Positions 36,960 through 46,062 are shown, counted from the first letter of the stretch. The stretch: 64,000 bases of DNA from Omphiscola glabra (GCA_964017045.1 OZ024802.1:9250435-9314434); one strand, 5' to 3'. Translations and numbers: made by a program. The notes: generated by a model from the letters alone, not told the origin.

Positions 36960-39900
36960 TACCACAATGAGTTATTTTTTTAAAGATTTTATGAATTTGA
37001 ATTCTTTATATGCTGTTTTTATAAGCCTTACCTTTATTCAAATAAAACTATTCAATTTATACTCCAAAACTCTTCCTCTGGGACCCTAATCAAAATGCTA
37101 TTTGAGATATGTGACGCTTCTGTTGTCGCAGACTCACCTGTTAGTAAGAGGTAGATTACTTGTTCCGCCTTTAACCTGACCCAGCGACTTCCGGTTGTTG
37201 GATTCTTTGGAAGCCACGTCCTTAAGCTCAATGGGGTTAAAGTGTTTCGGGGCATCCACTAGCGTGTGCTCCATCGTACCGTCATCGTTGACGTAGTTAT
37301 CGACGTCATCATCAAGGGATCCCTCGATCACACTGAAGACATGGGGCTTTGGGAACTTACTTGGTATCTCCTCCACGGGACCGTTATACTCTGTAAGGGG
37401 GGAATTAGGATAGTTTGGTAGTACACGCATAAGATAAGTAGGTGGTATTGTTAGTAATTAGCAACAGATGAATAGTTGACGATTTCTCCTGTCATTACCA
37501 AATGCTTTATTACAGCTTCTACCAGAATTTTAAGTTTTTCGGACCGGTGACAAGTGTCTCATTGAATCAGGTAACGGTGACAAGTGTCTCATTGAACCAG
37601 GGACCGGTGACAAGGGTCTCATTGAACCAGGGACCGGTGACAAGTGTCTCATTGAACCAGGGACCGGTGACACGGGTCTCATTGAACAAGGGACCGGTGA
37701 CAAGGGTCTCATTGAACCAGGGACCGGTGACAAGTGACTCATTGAACCAGGGACCGGTGACAAGTGTCTCATTGAACCAGGGACCGGTGACAAGTGTTTC
37801 ATTGTAAGCGGTATAGATGGTTTATGCGAAGTAGGGTGCTGCCTTGAAAAATGCGGACCACCCCCTCTCCACTCCTCTTTCCACGCCACTGAGTACGTAC
37901 ATTATGCTCTTGTGAGGGAAGGGAAGATCGGAGGAGGCAATCCACCCAAGGTGGCACTTTTTTCTACATGTGGTGGGGTGGAATGAGGGGTTGTTGGAAG
38001 GGTGGCTGGAAGGGTGTCTCAATGGGTGGATGGAGGCGTGGCTGGAGAGGTGGATGAGGGTGTGGCTGGATGGGTGGATGGAGGGGTGGATGGAGGGGTA
38101 AATGGAGGGGTGGATGGAGGGGTGGATGAAGATGTGGATGGAGGTGTGGATGAAGATGTGGATGGAGGTGTGGATGGAGGGGTGGATGAAGAGGTCGATG
38201 GAGGTGTGGATGAAGAGGTCGATGGATGGGTGGATGAAGGGGTGGATGAAGATGTGGATGGAAGGTGGATGGAGGGGTAGATGAAGAGGTGGATGGAGGG
38301 GTTGATGGATAGGTGGCATTTTAGGCCAACTACTGACTTTTATTCGTGGAGTTGTTGCAAACATCTTGAACGTCCCCCCCCCCCCACACACACACACACA
38401 GCTGCACCTACCTTTGCTACGTCATTGAATTTATTCACACATTCTGCATTAAGTATCCTTAAATTCTGACAGTCCATTAAAAGCCTATTTATATATTTAA
38501 CCAGGTACCGACCTTACGCTCTGTGTAGTCCATGATATCTAACTATTTTCGGAACGGTTTTATTTAGCCATAGTACTTGGGGCTTCTTCTTTCTTCTTCT
38601 TTCGCCTTTTTCGTCCTCGAGGAACAGCAGCAGATCTTCATCGGCATCTAGGGTCATTTCTAGGACATAGGCCGCCTACAAGAGCCCTCCAGGCATCACG
38701 ATCCTCAGCCAATCTCTCCAGCCTCCCCCAAGTGTGGCCAAGTTTCTTGGTATCCGCTTCCACTTCACGGCGCCAAGTGTTCCTCGGCCCGCCTCTTTTC
38801 CGTTTTCCTTGAGGGTTCTAGTTCAAGGCTTTTCTAGTTATGCTGGAGGCAGGTTTCCTGAGCGTATGGCCGATCCATCTCCATCTTCTCTGGAGGATCT
38901 CTTGTTCTACCGATAGTGCTTGGGGCGGTAAACGTTTTTAGCAATTACCCCCAAAACACTTTTATAAAGCTGACGTTGTCCAAAATTTGAAAGGAATAAA
39001 ATCATAGATACAGACATTTCAAATTCAATTTTGTTCTCGACCTATTGCACAAATCTTGGCCTGAACTGCCGGTGTGTTAAGGTTGAGATGTGTGCCCTCT
39101 TCTGTTTGAGATGTGTGCTCTCTTCTAGTTGAGATGTGTGTTCTCTTCAAGTTTAGATGTGTGTCCTCTTCTGGTTATGATGTGTCGTCTTCTGGTTGAG
39201 ATGTGTGCATTTCTGGTTGAGATGTGTGCATTTCTGGTTGAGATGTGTGTCCTCCTCTGGTTGAGATGTGTGTCCTCCTCTGTTTGATATGTGTCCTCCT
39301 CTGGTTGAGATGTATGTCCTCTTCTTATTGAGATGTGTGTCTTCCTCTGGTTGATATGTGTGCATTTCTGATTGAGATGTGTGTCCTCCTCTGGTTGAGA
39401 TGTGTGTCCTCCTCTGGTTGATATGTGTCCTCCTCTGGTTGAGATATGTGTCCTCCTCTGGTTGATATGTGTCCTCCTCTGGTTGAGATGTGTGTCCTCC
39501 TCTGGTTGATATGTGTGTCCTCCTCTGGTTGAGATATGTGTTCTCCTGTGGTTGATATGTGTCCTCCTCTGGTTGAGATGTGTGTCCTCCTCTGGTTGAT
39601 ATGTGTCCTCCTCTGGTTGATATGTGTGTCCTCCTCTGGTTAAAGATATGTGTCCTCCTCTTGTTGATATGTGTCCTCCTCTGGTTGATATGTGTCCTCC
39701 TCTGGTTGAGATGTGTGTCCTCCTCTGGTTGATATGTGTCCTCCTCTGGTTGAGACGTGTGTCCTCCTCTGGTTGATATGTGTCCTCCTCTCGTTCAGAT
39801 GTGTGTCCTCCTCTGGTTGAAATATGTGTCCTCCTCTGGTTGAGATGTGTGTCCTCCTCTGGTTGAGATATGTGTCCTCCTCTGGTTGAGATGTGTGTCC

Positions 39901-42900
39901 TCCTCTGGTTGATATGTGTCCTCCTCTGGTTGAGATATGTGTCCTCCTCTGGTTGAGATATGTGTCCTCCTCTGGTTGAGATGTGTGTCCTCATCTGGTT
40001 GAGATGTGTGTCCTCCTCTGGTTGAGATGTGTGGCCTCCTCAGGTGGAGATTTGTGGCCTCTTCAGGCTGCAGGTTTGTCACGTGAAAATAAGGCTCGTG
40101 ACCCGGGGCCGGTCGGTGAACTATCATAAGGGAAAAGCTACTTTCTTGTCTATCAAAGGAATACTGTTCTGATTTATAAGGGACGCTAGCCAAACTTTAA
40201 CAGCAAAATATTATTATAGGTTATTTCCCTTCAAAGTAATATATAACATATATGCGGGGGGAGGGAATTCCTCTACGTCTTTGTCTGACAATTGTAACGT
40301 AGATTAGGGACCATCCATATATGACATCACTCGTTTTAGTCCCCATCACCCCCTTTTTACCCATCATCACAACTTTTTCACATAAGTGTTGACACCTTAG
40401 CCATACATTGTCATAAAGTCTGGACACCCCCCTCAGCCCCACCCCCAATGCATGACAACATTAATGGATGGTCCCTTATTTCACTTTAGCCAATTCCTCC
40501 AGATCAAACTATTTCACGTACAACTCAGCCTGAACTTCTATCAGAAACTGAGATTAATCGAAGTGGCTATTGGTACACCGGTACCAGAATTGAGAGGTTG
40601 GGATTAAAAATCGATTTAAAATATTATTGTTTATTCTTCCGTTTTACTAAAATAAACTACCACAAATGACATCCGAATTGCATTAACCCAAATGGTACCC
40701 GGGTGTGAATGGCGGCGCTGCGTGTCTGGGTCCATTGTGACTAATGCTATTCGGATGTCATTTGTAGTAGATTATTTTAGTTAAAATGAAGAATTAAGTA
40801 TACAAACGTATAGTAAATTCCATTATCTTTCATTTGATACCTCATTTGGTCTTACAAACCCAACAATAATATTTTAAATCGCTTTTTAATCCCAACCTCT
40901 CAATTCTGGTACCCGTGTACCAATAGGTGCAGCCGAGATTAATAGTGATCTCAAAGATTGTTTCTAAAATTGGATACACGGTTACAAAAAAATTATGCTC
41001 ATGGCTGTCACGTGTATATAAACGGCCTCGGGTTTTGTTCTGGTGAAATGGGGCTGGGAGCTGTGTAGTGTATGTGTGGGGGGGGGCGCTCAAACTCCTC
41101 CTTGGTTACGTTAAAAGCATATATTACCACTAGTTGGATAAAATCTCTTTATTTCTAAAAATTCAAAAAAATGGGTTGGGGGGGGGGGCGAATGACCATG
41201 AAAGAATAACAGCTTCATTTGTTATAGAAATTATGGGATGAGATTTCCAAGAGAAGTTATGCTACATCACCTTGCAAGACCTGCTTACAAATCTTTGATA
41301 GTTTCCCTTGTCAAATTCATGGTCAAGGTGGAGACGGGGTATTTTCCTTTGTTAAACTTGACGTAGCTTTTCAATTCAACCATTGGGCCTCAAGCTTTCA
41401 ATGATAAAACAAACAAACCATGATGCCAACCAACAAGGAAACCAACAAACAATGATGCCAACCAAGAAACAAACAAACAAACCCGTACCGCTCTCGATGT
41501 CGTCAATGAGATGATCAATATCCGTATCGACCCGGCCGTCAATGGTCACAATGGGGGGATACGTGTCAGGATCATCTTTCTTAACTGGCAGTGGGTTGAG
41601 GAAGTCGAAGCACTGGCTCGGTTGTTGGTCCACTCTATTCTGCACCTCTTGTCCTTGGCCGAGGTGAGAGGTCAGGGCGTCTGCCGCCCTCTGATTGCAC
41701 CAGGAATCTGTGTGCTCTAGAGGGGACAGACCTCAAAGTCAGTGCATTGGAAAGTCAGTGCAGTGGAAAGTCAGTGCAATCGGCTCATCTTGAACTTATT
41801 GGTTGATTTTAAAAATTGCACATAATTAAAGCCTCTGGTGGCCATTTTAACGATGACGTCAACATCTGTAGGACCGCCCATTTTTTTTTTTAGATGTCTT
41901 GATAAGTGTCAATAAATTTTAACTCACCTTGAGCTTTGTAGTTTGTCCATTTTTTAAAAAAAACTTCCTTTATTGATTTTATATCGATTTGTTGTTAAGT
42001 TTTCTTTACAATATAAATAATGTCGTATAAAACTGTGTGTAGTCTCTTGGGAAATTAGTAAAACACAGTAAGGTTAAACCTGAAAAAAGGAACGCAACAA
42101 AACAACGAACGTGTCGGCAGGAAGCCTTCATCAGCGAACAAACAGAAAAGACGAATAAAGTTTTTAAAAATCAAAAAATAATATAGCACTTAGCTGAGGA
42201 GTAGTATCCAAGTGGGCAGCAAAGCTTTTTGCAGGTTTAACCTTACTGTGTTTTACTAATTTCCCATTGTGCTAACCTGATTGCAGTCTCCCTCCTTATT
42301 ACCCTGTAGTCTCTTGACAAAAAGGTCGTATTGCTTCATTTGTAGGCGTTGAAGAAGTGAATAGGATTAAGGAGACGTCCATTAAGTATGTCACGCTCCG
42401 TGGGGAGGATTGGGGGGGAGGGGGTCTTAGTAAATGGGACAGTTTGTGACACGGGGGGGGGGCGGTAAACATCGTGTGACGTCACATATATTAAAAATAT
42501 TTTTATCATACATATAAAAACCTGACATTGGCCGTGATGTTGAAATTTCTGTTGTGGTGGATGTATTCCGACAGAAGATGCCACTTTTATAAATGTAACA
42601 GTTTAATAGTGAAGTGTATTTCAGATAAAATTTTAATGACTGTAATGTATGTATTAATTTTTTAACATTTTTTTTTATTTCGAAAGAGTGCCTTACTTGG
42701 GGGAGGGGGTGGGGGTCTGAGATATTTGACAGATTGTGACAGGGGGAAAGGAATGGGTTAACGATTGTCTAAAACGTGACGTACTTTAAGGACGGTCGCC
42801 TAATACCATTCACAACTTGTTTGATGATGTTGAAACATATGAATATGGTGTTCAGTCAAACTGTTTTGAATGTATTCTCACGTGTGGTACAACAGTCATA

Positions 42901-43536
42901 AGTACAACGAAAACTCCCAAGAATCTCAAAGCTCACTGTCTAGTTTTGTCAATGAATATTCATTTCACATGAATTGAAGTCAAATGAATTGAAGTCAAAT
43001 GAATTGAAGTCAAATGAATGGAAGTCAAATGAATTGAAGTCAAATGAATTTAAACAGCATAGCAGTAAACACGGAATGATTGGCTTATCTCTGGGATTAC
43101 AAGAGTCAGAATAAAAAGTCAGAATAAAAAGTCAGAATAAAAAGTCAGAATAAAAAGTCAGAATAAAAAGTCAGAATAAAAAGTCAGAATAAAAATTCAG
43201 GCAGTTTAGCGTCGAGGGTGTGTGTGTGTGTGTGTGTGTGTGTAATGTTGGGATTGATAAAGTTTGTTGGTGTTTTATACTTTTAGGATGAGTTCCAACA
43301 AAGATAATATTATACAAATGATCTTAATTACGTTTCAAATTTACTCGCATACTTCGATCTCCGGCACGAGTATCGATATTTTACTGTTGCTTAAAAGTCA
43401 TTTTATTCATTTGGTTAAATCTTTATTGTATGTTAAGCTTGGCTAAAAGCAAAAGTTAGTAGAGGGGGACACACACACACACACACACAAATACGTTACC
43501 AGAAGTATTTCCTTCTATGTAGCGTTTCCCCGACAT
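22530..43536 (-). CDS. Gene A: giant CFAP97/Hemingway-domain protein
   Basis: Fourteen exons join in phase: 43536-43500, 41716-41489, 37390-37138, 36781-32016, 31631-31089, 30215-29739, 28909-28655, 28403-28372, 28170-28037, 27467-27341, 26452-26330, 25269-25196, 23778-23709 and 22655-22530. They total 7,245 nt, exactly 2,415 codons, and exon 14 leaves in phase 0 toward an unresolved end. Residues 1-2197 are charged and low in complexity: a KADDKTSS tandem at about 318-425, a possibly structured Leu/Arg/Lys-rich block at about 950-1160, and His/Lys-rich repeats at about 1437-1587. Residues about 2198-2284 resemble the CFAP97 domain ([53 protein letters not shown]). The family functions in cilia and flagella, so the role here is inferred. 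Residues 2285-2415 are a basic, Ser-rich tail. Gene B is a downstream paralogue. Confidence 0.87.
22656..22775. repeat. Tandem duplication of the exon 14 splice-acceptor region (about 47 bp)
   Basis: The acceptor and first bases of exon 14 (ccttcacag|GAACACTACA) recur 47 bp upstream almost unchanged. A third, diverged copy follows (gtcagtcacag). Two functional-looking AG acceptors are therefore available. Confidence 0.8.
23709..23778 (-). CDS. Gene A exon 13
   Basis: 70 nt. Acceptor attactgacag|AAGCT, donor TTCCAG|GTGAGT. Encodes [20 protein letters not shown] then DFQ after completing an Arg codon. Confidence 0.8.
23815..24090. repeat. 44-bp minisatellite, about 6 copies
   Basis: The unit contains tggacgaccttcacatgact followed by gatgtagtggatactttggg. 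It lies in gene A intron 12, next to exon 13, and is followed by a short (GTT)n and a G-run. Confidence 0.92.
24091..25195 (-). other. Remainder of gene A intron 12
   Basis: AT-rich, with a G-run at about 24867-24882. A 40-bp direct duplication (tatcgcaactactttactct repeated near 25018 and 25066) is the only structure seen. Confidence 0.55.
25196..25269 (-). CDS. Gene A exon 12
   Basis: 74 nt. Acceptor aaaggttcag|GCCAT, donor AAAAAG|GTAGGT. Encodes [20 protein letters not shown] then PIRK, and leaves two bases. A shorter version from an internal AG (25246) is open in another frame but does not match exon 13 in phase. Confidence 0.8.
25508..25812. repeat. 19-bp minisatellite, about 16 copies
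   Basis: Copies of taagcatcagatgtaacac, alternating with ...aacag and ...agcac subtypes in a higher-order pattern. Gene A intron 11. Confidence 0.93.
26330..26452 (-). CDS. Gene A exon 11
   Basis: 123 nt, phase 0 to 0. Acceptor cattttaacag|CAAAA, donor GAACAG|GTTGGT. Encodes [20 protein letters not shown] and an amphipathic [16 protein letters not shown]. Confidence 0.85.
26575..26795. repeat. CA-rich simple repeat
   Basis: Runs of acacac interrupted by acca and catacac words. Open in several frames on both strands (His/Thr or Cys/Val polymers), which is an artefact of composition. Gene A intron 10. Confidence 0.93.
27341..27467 (-). CDS. Gene A exon 10, second half of CFAP97 domain
   Basis: 127 nt, acceptor gcacacgtcag|CGCCA and donor TATGAG|GTATTT. 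Encodes [31 protein letters not shown] and [11 protein letters not shown]. Aligns with gene B exon 5 (both have 'LxEN', a Leu-rich helix, 'YxRDxQLKD'). Same entry phase (one base) and exit phase (0), differing by one codon. Confidence 0.87.
27585..27862. mobile_element. Foldback/MITE element, 278 bp, palindromic throughout
   Basis: Left arm ccggcaatttcgtcgacgga and onward pairs with the right arm ending ctttcgatcaaatttccgg. The interior words gatcgaacggaaatttg and gttaaaattttgcg also recur inverted. No coding capacity. Gene A intron 9. Confidence 0.83.
28037..28170 (-). CDS. Gene A exon 9, first half of CFAP97 domain
   Basis: 134 nt, acceptor ttgtcatttcag|CAAGA and donor CATCAGT|GTGAGT. Encodes [20 protein letters not shown], then [20 protein letters not shown]. 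As I recall it, CFAP97D1 has the same order: TKPP, a helix ending in 'LCQKIANAHRGP', then 'DCW'. This is the strongest evidence for family membership. Confidence 0.87.
28372..28403 (-). CDS. Gene A exon 8 (micro-exon, 32 nt)
   Basis: Acceptor gtttactccacag|CGTCG and donor ATTAAA|GTAAGT, both strong. Encodes [10 protein letters not shown] after a split Ala codon. It bridges the one-base phase of exon 7 to the phase 0 of exon 9. The 47-nt exon 3 of gene B sits at the same position with the same phases. Confidence 0.78.
28655..28909 (-). CDS. Gene A exon 7
   Basis: 255 nt, acceptor gaatcaccag|AAACA and donor CAAG|GTGAAG. Encodes [20 protein letters not shown] and a Pro/Ser-rich stretch with several SP sites ([22 protein letters not shown]). 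Confidence 0.83.
28910..29738 (-). other. Gene A intron 6 with short degenerate repeats
   Basis: Two small arrays: about 16-bp acaactgacag units at 29280-29350, and about 45-bp units containing gacggaaagaaagacaaaa at 29525-29650. A (TA)n tract lies at about 29190-29210. Confidence 0.65.
29739..30215 (-). CDS. Gene A exon 6, acidic
   Basis: 477 nt, acceptor cttttcttcaag|CCTCT and donor CAAG|GTCAGT. Strongly acidic ([38 protein letters not shown]). The phase-compatible acceptor is a CAAG. An alternative at gatag would break the frame. Confidence 0.82.
30716..30993. repeat. 16-bp minisatellite, about 17 copies
   Basis: Copies of actgactcaaacgttc with an acggactc subtype clustered in the first half. 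Gene A intron 5. The rest of the intron (30216-30715) shows nothing. Confidence 0.93.
31089..31631 (-). CDS. Gene A exon 5
   Basis: 543 nt, acceptor attctctttag|AAAAT and donor GAAG|GTAATT. Encodes [19 protein letters not shown], an [16 protein letters not shown] patch and [19 protein letters not shown]. The RS-rich patch may be phosphorylated or RNA/microtubule binding, but that is only a composition-based guess. Confidence 0.87.
32016..36781 (-). CDS. Gene A giant exon 4 (about 4.8 kb)
   Basis: Acceptor ccacattcag|GTCGT, donor GTTG|GTAAGT, 1,588 internal codons with no stop. In order: an acidic N-part, the [15 protein letters not shown] coding minisatellite (36025-36345), an acidic run DDDDDSES and a predicted coiled coil (about 35200-35310), and a Lys/Glu-rich coiled-coil-like region. 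Next comes the most conserved-looking block ([18 protein letters not shown] to [19 protein letters not shown]). After that are Ser/Arg-rich patches ([12 protein letters not shown]), a Pro/Ala PAPTLV triplicate (about 33260-33315) and degenerate His-Lys-Arg repeats of about 17 residues (32540-32990). No catalytic motif seen. Confidence 0.93.
36025..36345 (-). repeat. Coding minisatellite in gene A exon 4 ([15 protein letters not shown])
   Basis: 21- and 24-nt units, both multiples of three, so length variation keeps the reading frame. Encodes 14-15 copies of a Ser/Lys/Asp/Thr motif, with NSKAD variants in the middle. The antisense strand is also open. Confidence 0.92.
36925..36957. repeat. (TA)n microsatellite
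   Basis: About 15 TA dinucleotides in gene A intron 3, 145 bases upstream of the exon 4 acceptor. Confidence 0.95.
37138..37390 (-). CDS. Gene A exon 3
   Basis: 253 nt, acceptor ccccttacag|AGTAT and donor AACAG|GTGAGT. Encodes [18 protein letters not shown] and an acidic [14 protein letters not shown]. Phases fit exon 2 (one base) and exon 4 (two bases). Confidence 0.85.
37542..37803. repeat. 30-bp minisatellite, about 8.7 copies
   Basis: The unit contains accggtgacaagtgtctcat followed by tgaaccaggg. Because 30 is divisible by three, both strands read as 10-residue repeats. It begins about 150 bp from gene A exon 3. Gene A intron 2. Confidence 0.94.
37988..38316. repeat. Degenerate 8-12-bp GGTGGATGGAGG repeat
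   Basis: Purine-rich tract built from gtggatggagg and gtggatgaag words. Read as Asp/Gly/Val on plus and His/Pro/Ile/Ser on minus, both artefacts. Followed by a C-run and (CA)n at 38370-38400. Confidence 0.88.
38580..38916 (-). mobile_element. LINE 3'-end fragment, second family
   Basis: The minus strand reads [20 protein letters not shown], then [19 protein letters not shown], then [19 protein letters not shown], ending [12 protein letters not shown]. This 'RRxRWIGH...GKRKRGxPRxTWRR...LGxTW' order is typical of the extreme C-terminus of LINE reverse transcriptases in molluscs and cnidarians. An in-frame stop shows it is dead. Gene A intron 2, sense. Confidence 0.8.
39075..40066. repeat. 21-24-bp minisatellite, about 43 copies
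   Basis: Units combine cctcctctggttgagatgtg with short gt extensions of variable length. The first copies (39075-39260) are more diverged. The 290-codon minus-strand frame through it encodes [22 protein letters not shown] polymers and is an array artefact. Gene A intron 2. Confidence 0.95.
40305..40478. mobile_element. MITE with GGGACCATCCAT termini and TTA target duplication (PIF/Harbinger-like)
   Basis: Left end gggaccatccat and right end atggatggtccc, each flanked by tta. About 174 bp, no coding capacity. A 3-bp TTA/TAA duplication with GG-starting termini suggests PIF/Harbinger. Confidence 0.65.
40560..40934. mobile_element. Foldback element with about 70-bp arms, copy 1
   Basis: The left arm (attggtacaccggtaccaga then attgagaggttgggatt) is the near-perfect reverse complement of the right arm (aatcccaacctctcaattct then ggtacccgtgtaccaat). 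Inner words such as aatgacatccgaat also recur inverted. The loop is GC-rich (aatggcggcgctgcgtgtct). A partial copy with an inverted loop lies at 61951-62209. Gene A intron 2. Confidence 0.88.
41489..41716 (-). CDS. Gene A exon 2
   Basis: 228 nt, acceptor cccctctag|AGCAC and donor GAGCG|GTACGG. Encodes [18 protein letters not shown], then [19 protein letters not shown] and an acidic [13 protein letters not shown]. Compositionally clearly coding. No family recognised. Confidence 0.85.
42049..42265. mobile_element. MITE with perfect 34-bp terminal inverted repeats
   Basis: The left end gggaaattagtaaaacacag plus the next 14 bases is an exact reverse complement of the right end. 217 bp total, no frame. 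Further out, gtagtctcttg occurs on both flanks (42039 and 42308), perhaps an outer duplication. Gene A intron 1. Confidence 0.85.
42371..42800. mobile_element. MITE with TAA target duplication (PIF/Harbinger-like)
   Basis: Ends ggagacgtccattaagtatg and cgtgacgtactttaaggacg gtcgcc are imperfect inverted repeats, each flanked by taa. The interior has G-runs and two inverted gtttgtgaca/gattgtgaca words. Gene A intron 1. Confidence 0.65.
42966..43050. repeat. 15-bp minisatellite, about 5.5 copies
   Basis: Copies of gaattgaagtcaaat in gene A intron 1. Confidence 0.9.
43098..43200. repeat. 13-bp minisatellite, about 8 copies, then (TG)n
   Basis: Copies of aaagtcagaataa, followed at 43219-43243 by a (TG)n tract. 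An (AC)n tract lies at 43470-43489, directly beyond the donor of gene A exon 1. Confidence 0.93.
43500..43536 (-). CDS. Gene A coding exon 1 with start codon
   Basis: [12 protein letters not shown] plus one base, then TCTG|GTAACG. The ATG has good context (GAGCCATGT) and an in-frame TGA two codons upstream. The leftover G joins AG of exon 2 to give Glu, and the frame then continues openly. Confidence 0.75.
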
Positions 43537-44400
43537 GGCTCAATGTGCAATGACTAGTCGAAGGAATTCTGGTGTGATTGATGTTCCACTTAGAGAGCAG
43601 TGAGTAGTTCCAGATCAGGGAACACAGATGACAATCAGAGTCGTTTGTTTAAGTTTGTGTTTGCCAACACTTTGATGATCACCTGGATGTAGTTGTACAT
43701 AATCAACTATACATGACTTACATTGATTGATGATGTTCTACTAATCCACTATACGTGACTCACATAGATGTTGATCTATTTTTATTCCGTTATTATTAAT
43801 TTTTATCAAATTACCGATATTCGTTATTTTTATTTGTTTGACTAGATTATATTTTTGTCCAATAAAAAAATAATGATAACGTTTTTGTAACTCGCATTAG
43901 ATGAATAAAATGTGTTTGCAAAATAATAAATTGTTCATAACGTTACTTGGACCTCCTTGCGCTAGTTTTCGATTTGAATGTTGATAACAAAAAGTGTACC
44001 CAAAGGTCCTACCCACAATACCTCTCTTTGGCAGTCCCCCTGATGAGAACAAAGCCTCTGAAATCACGTCAGGACACGTCGGAGATTCACAAAATAGCCA
44101 GGGCCGATGGTTGAAGACAATCAGTTGGCCGAGGAACATAAGCTCTAGGGTCCTACCATGTTGGAATCAACGCTGAAATACTGCATATTTGAAAGACCTT
44201 TCTTGTAGGCCGGACCGCCATTCCCTGAGTTAATGATGTCATTGGTTTCCATTTGTACGTTCGTCTGTGGTGCGCCGCGGTGCAGATTTCAAAATTAAGG
44301 ATTTTTAATATTTTTTGCGATCTGCTTGGGAAAAAAACCCGAAAAGCTCACAAATTACCCTCAAACAACTCAATTCCAAGTTGAAATTCTTTGATTCAGC
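43537..44400. other. Upstream flank of gene A, nothing firm
   Basis: No array or clear element. A minus-strand open frame at 43897-44139 has no recognisable domain. The stretch probably contains the 5' UTR and promoter of gene A, or an intron leading to a non-coding first exon. Confidence 0.4.
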
Positions 44401-44479
44401 TAAAAAGATAAGCTCAGCACAAGTTGGCAGATGGCAGAAAAACGCATTCGAATCCGCGATACACTTTATGAATCATTAG

Positions 44480-44985
44480 CAATCATGTTTGCTGACATGT
44501 TTACCAATATCACCCCTTCCCCCTACTCCCAGACACGGGCAGCCCGTTTTGACCATAAACATTCCATCGCTTATTGAACCATTAATTTTGAAAATCAAAC
44601 GACAGAGACTAAAAATCTTCATTCAACTAGACAAAAGAAAACCAGCCACCTTCTTCATTGCATCCTAATTATCAAAGCTGCATGGTCAAGAGAAGCCAGT
44701 ATAGGAACTGCTCATTCCTACCAAAGACAATCAGGGACTGGAACAAGCTTTCAAAAGCAACAGTTGAGGCGACAACACTTGACTCATTTGCGTCTATTGC
44801 CTCAGGCCTTCCAACCCCCAGTGCATGATACCCTCACGCAGTTACTCTTGTAACCAGTGAAATATCCTCATCAACACCAGGCACGGAAACATTGCAAATC
44901 CCATCTACATTCATAGGAGCCGTAATGATCAATAAATTGATCGTGGGCCCTTAATATATAGAAATATAGAAGAAGAAATGAAGAT
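44480..44985 (+). mobile_element. Degenerate LINE 3' fragment with GAA-rich tail, copy 1
   Basis: Across frameshifts it reads like the C-terminal end of a LINE ORF2: TRAARFDHKHSIAY, then (S)FLPKTIRDWNKLSKATVEAT and TLDSFASIASGLP, then a stop and a short 3' UTR ending gaagaagaaatgaag. The 'F.P+TIRDWN.L' signature is characteristic. A shorter copy lies at 54336-54510. Confidence 0.75.
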
Positions 44986-45750
44986 TTTTTAAAATAATTT
45001 TTTTGTGCGGAACCGACTGGTGCCATGTTGAACGGGTGGGTGCGTTAGGGTTAAGTGCATTCGCTTTAAATGAAAGCTATGTGGTTATTGTAATTCGTTT
45101 AGAGCGCTCTGGCATTTCGCGTGACTCTACAAAGCGGAGCATCCAACGCTACACGCGCTATCTGACACTTGACACGGCTTACCGAACGCCTAAATATAGT
45201 CGGCGTCACCCGTGAGTCAGAAACCAGTGACACGCAAACAAGCGAGTCTTGGGGTACCGTTGCGGTCACTTGGTCATTCCGGCAGGTGGGCAGATCGGGT
45301 GGTTTTTTTTCTCACCGGACAATAGATGATACCGGCAACTGACCTTACTTAACTGTTGTGCGTTTGTCAAGCCTGGACTCGACTTGGGACTATATTGCGT
45401 GTGTGGGGTGGAGTGGGGTAAGTGGTACAATGACACTGGGGTGGGGTGAGGGTGGGGTCGGGTTTGGGAGAGAGAGATTAAAGATAATTCTGCTCAGCTG
45501 AAATTTGCATATGATGGAAAATAACAAATTAGAAGGGAAAATAACGCTGCTATGAATAGGGCTTTGAGGACATTTAGTGATTACGTCACATTTAAACTGT
45601 TTTTGCGACATTATTCAACAGAGTGTGAACGGGGTGTGGGTGGAGTTTGAACGGAGAGTAAACGGAGAGTAAACCGAGTGTAAACGGAACGTTTGCAGAG
45701 TTTTATTGACATCACGGGATCTAGGGTAGAAGTGTATAAAATGCATAAGC
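44986..45750. other. Stretch without recognisable feature
   Basis: Contains a GC-richer segment (45000-45260) of unknown nature and a GGGGTGGGGT purine tract at about 45400-45470. No gene supported. Confidence 0.45.
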
Positions 45751-45754
45751 GTTG

Positions 45755-46062
45755 GCACAGTCAGTGGTACAACAGACAGTGGTACAATAGAAATTGATAC
45801 AATACACAGTGGTACAACAGTCAGTGGTACAATAGAAAGTGGCACAAAAGACAGTGTTACAATAGACAGTAGTACAATAGACAGTGGTACAACAGACAGT
45901 GGTATAACAGACAGTGGTACAACAGACAGTGGTACAACAGACAGTGGTATAACAGACAGTGGTACAACAGACAGTGGTACAACAGACAGTGGTACAACAG
46001 ACACTGGTACAACAGACACTGGTACAACAGAACGTGGTACAACAGAAAGAGGTACAACAAAT
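45755..46062. repeat. 15-bp minisatellite, about 20 copies
   Basis: Copies of acagtggtacaacag with cagtggtataacag and acactgg subtypes. The minus strand reads as a VVPLSVVPLS polymer because 15 is divisible by three. Confidence 0.94.

Noticed and set aside
39125..40193. Minus-strand frames of 289 and 132 codons ([11 protein letters not shown] polymer)
   Set aside because: Entirely within the 21-24-bp minisatellite, apart from a short non-repetitive end with no recognisable feature.
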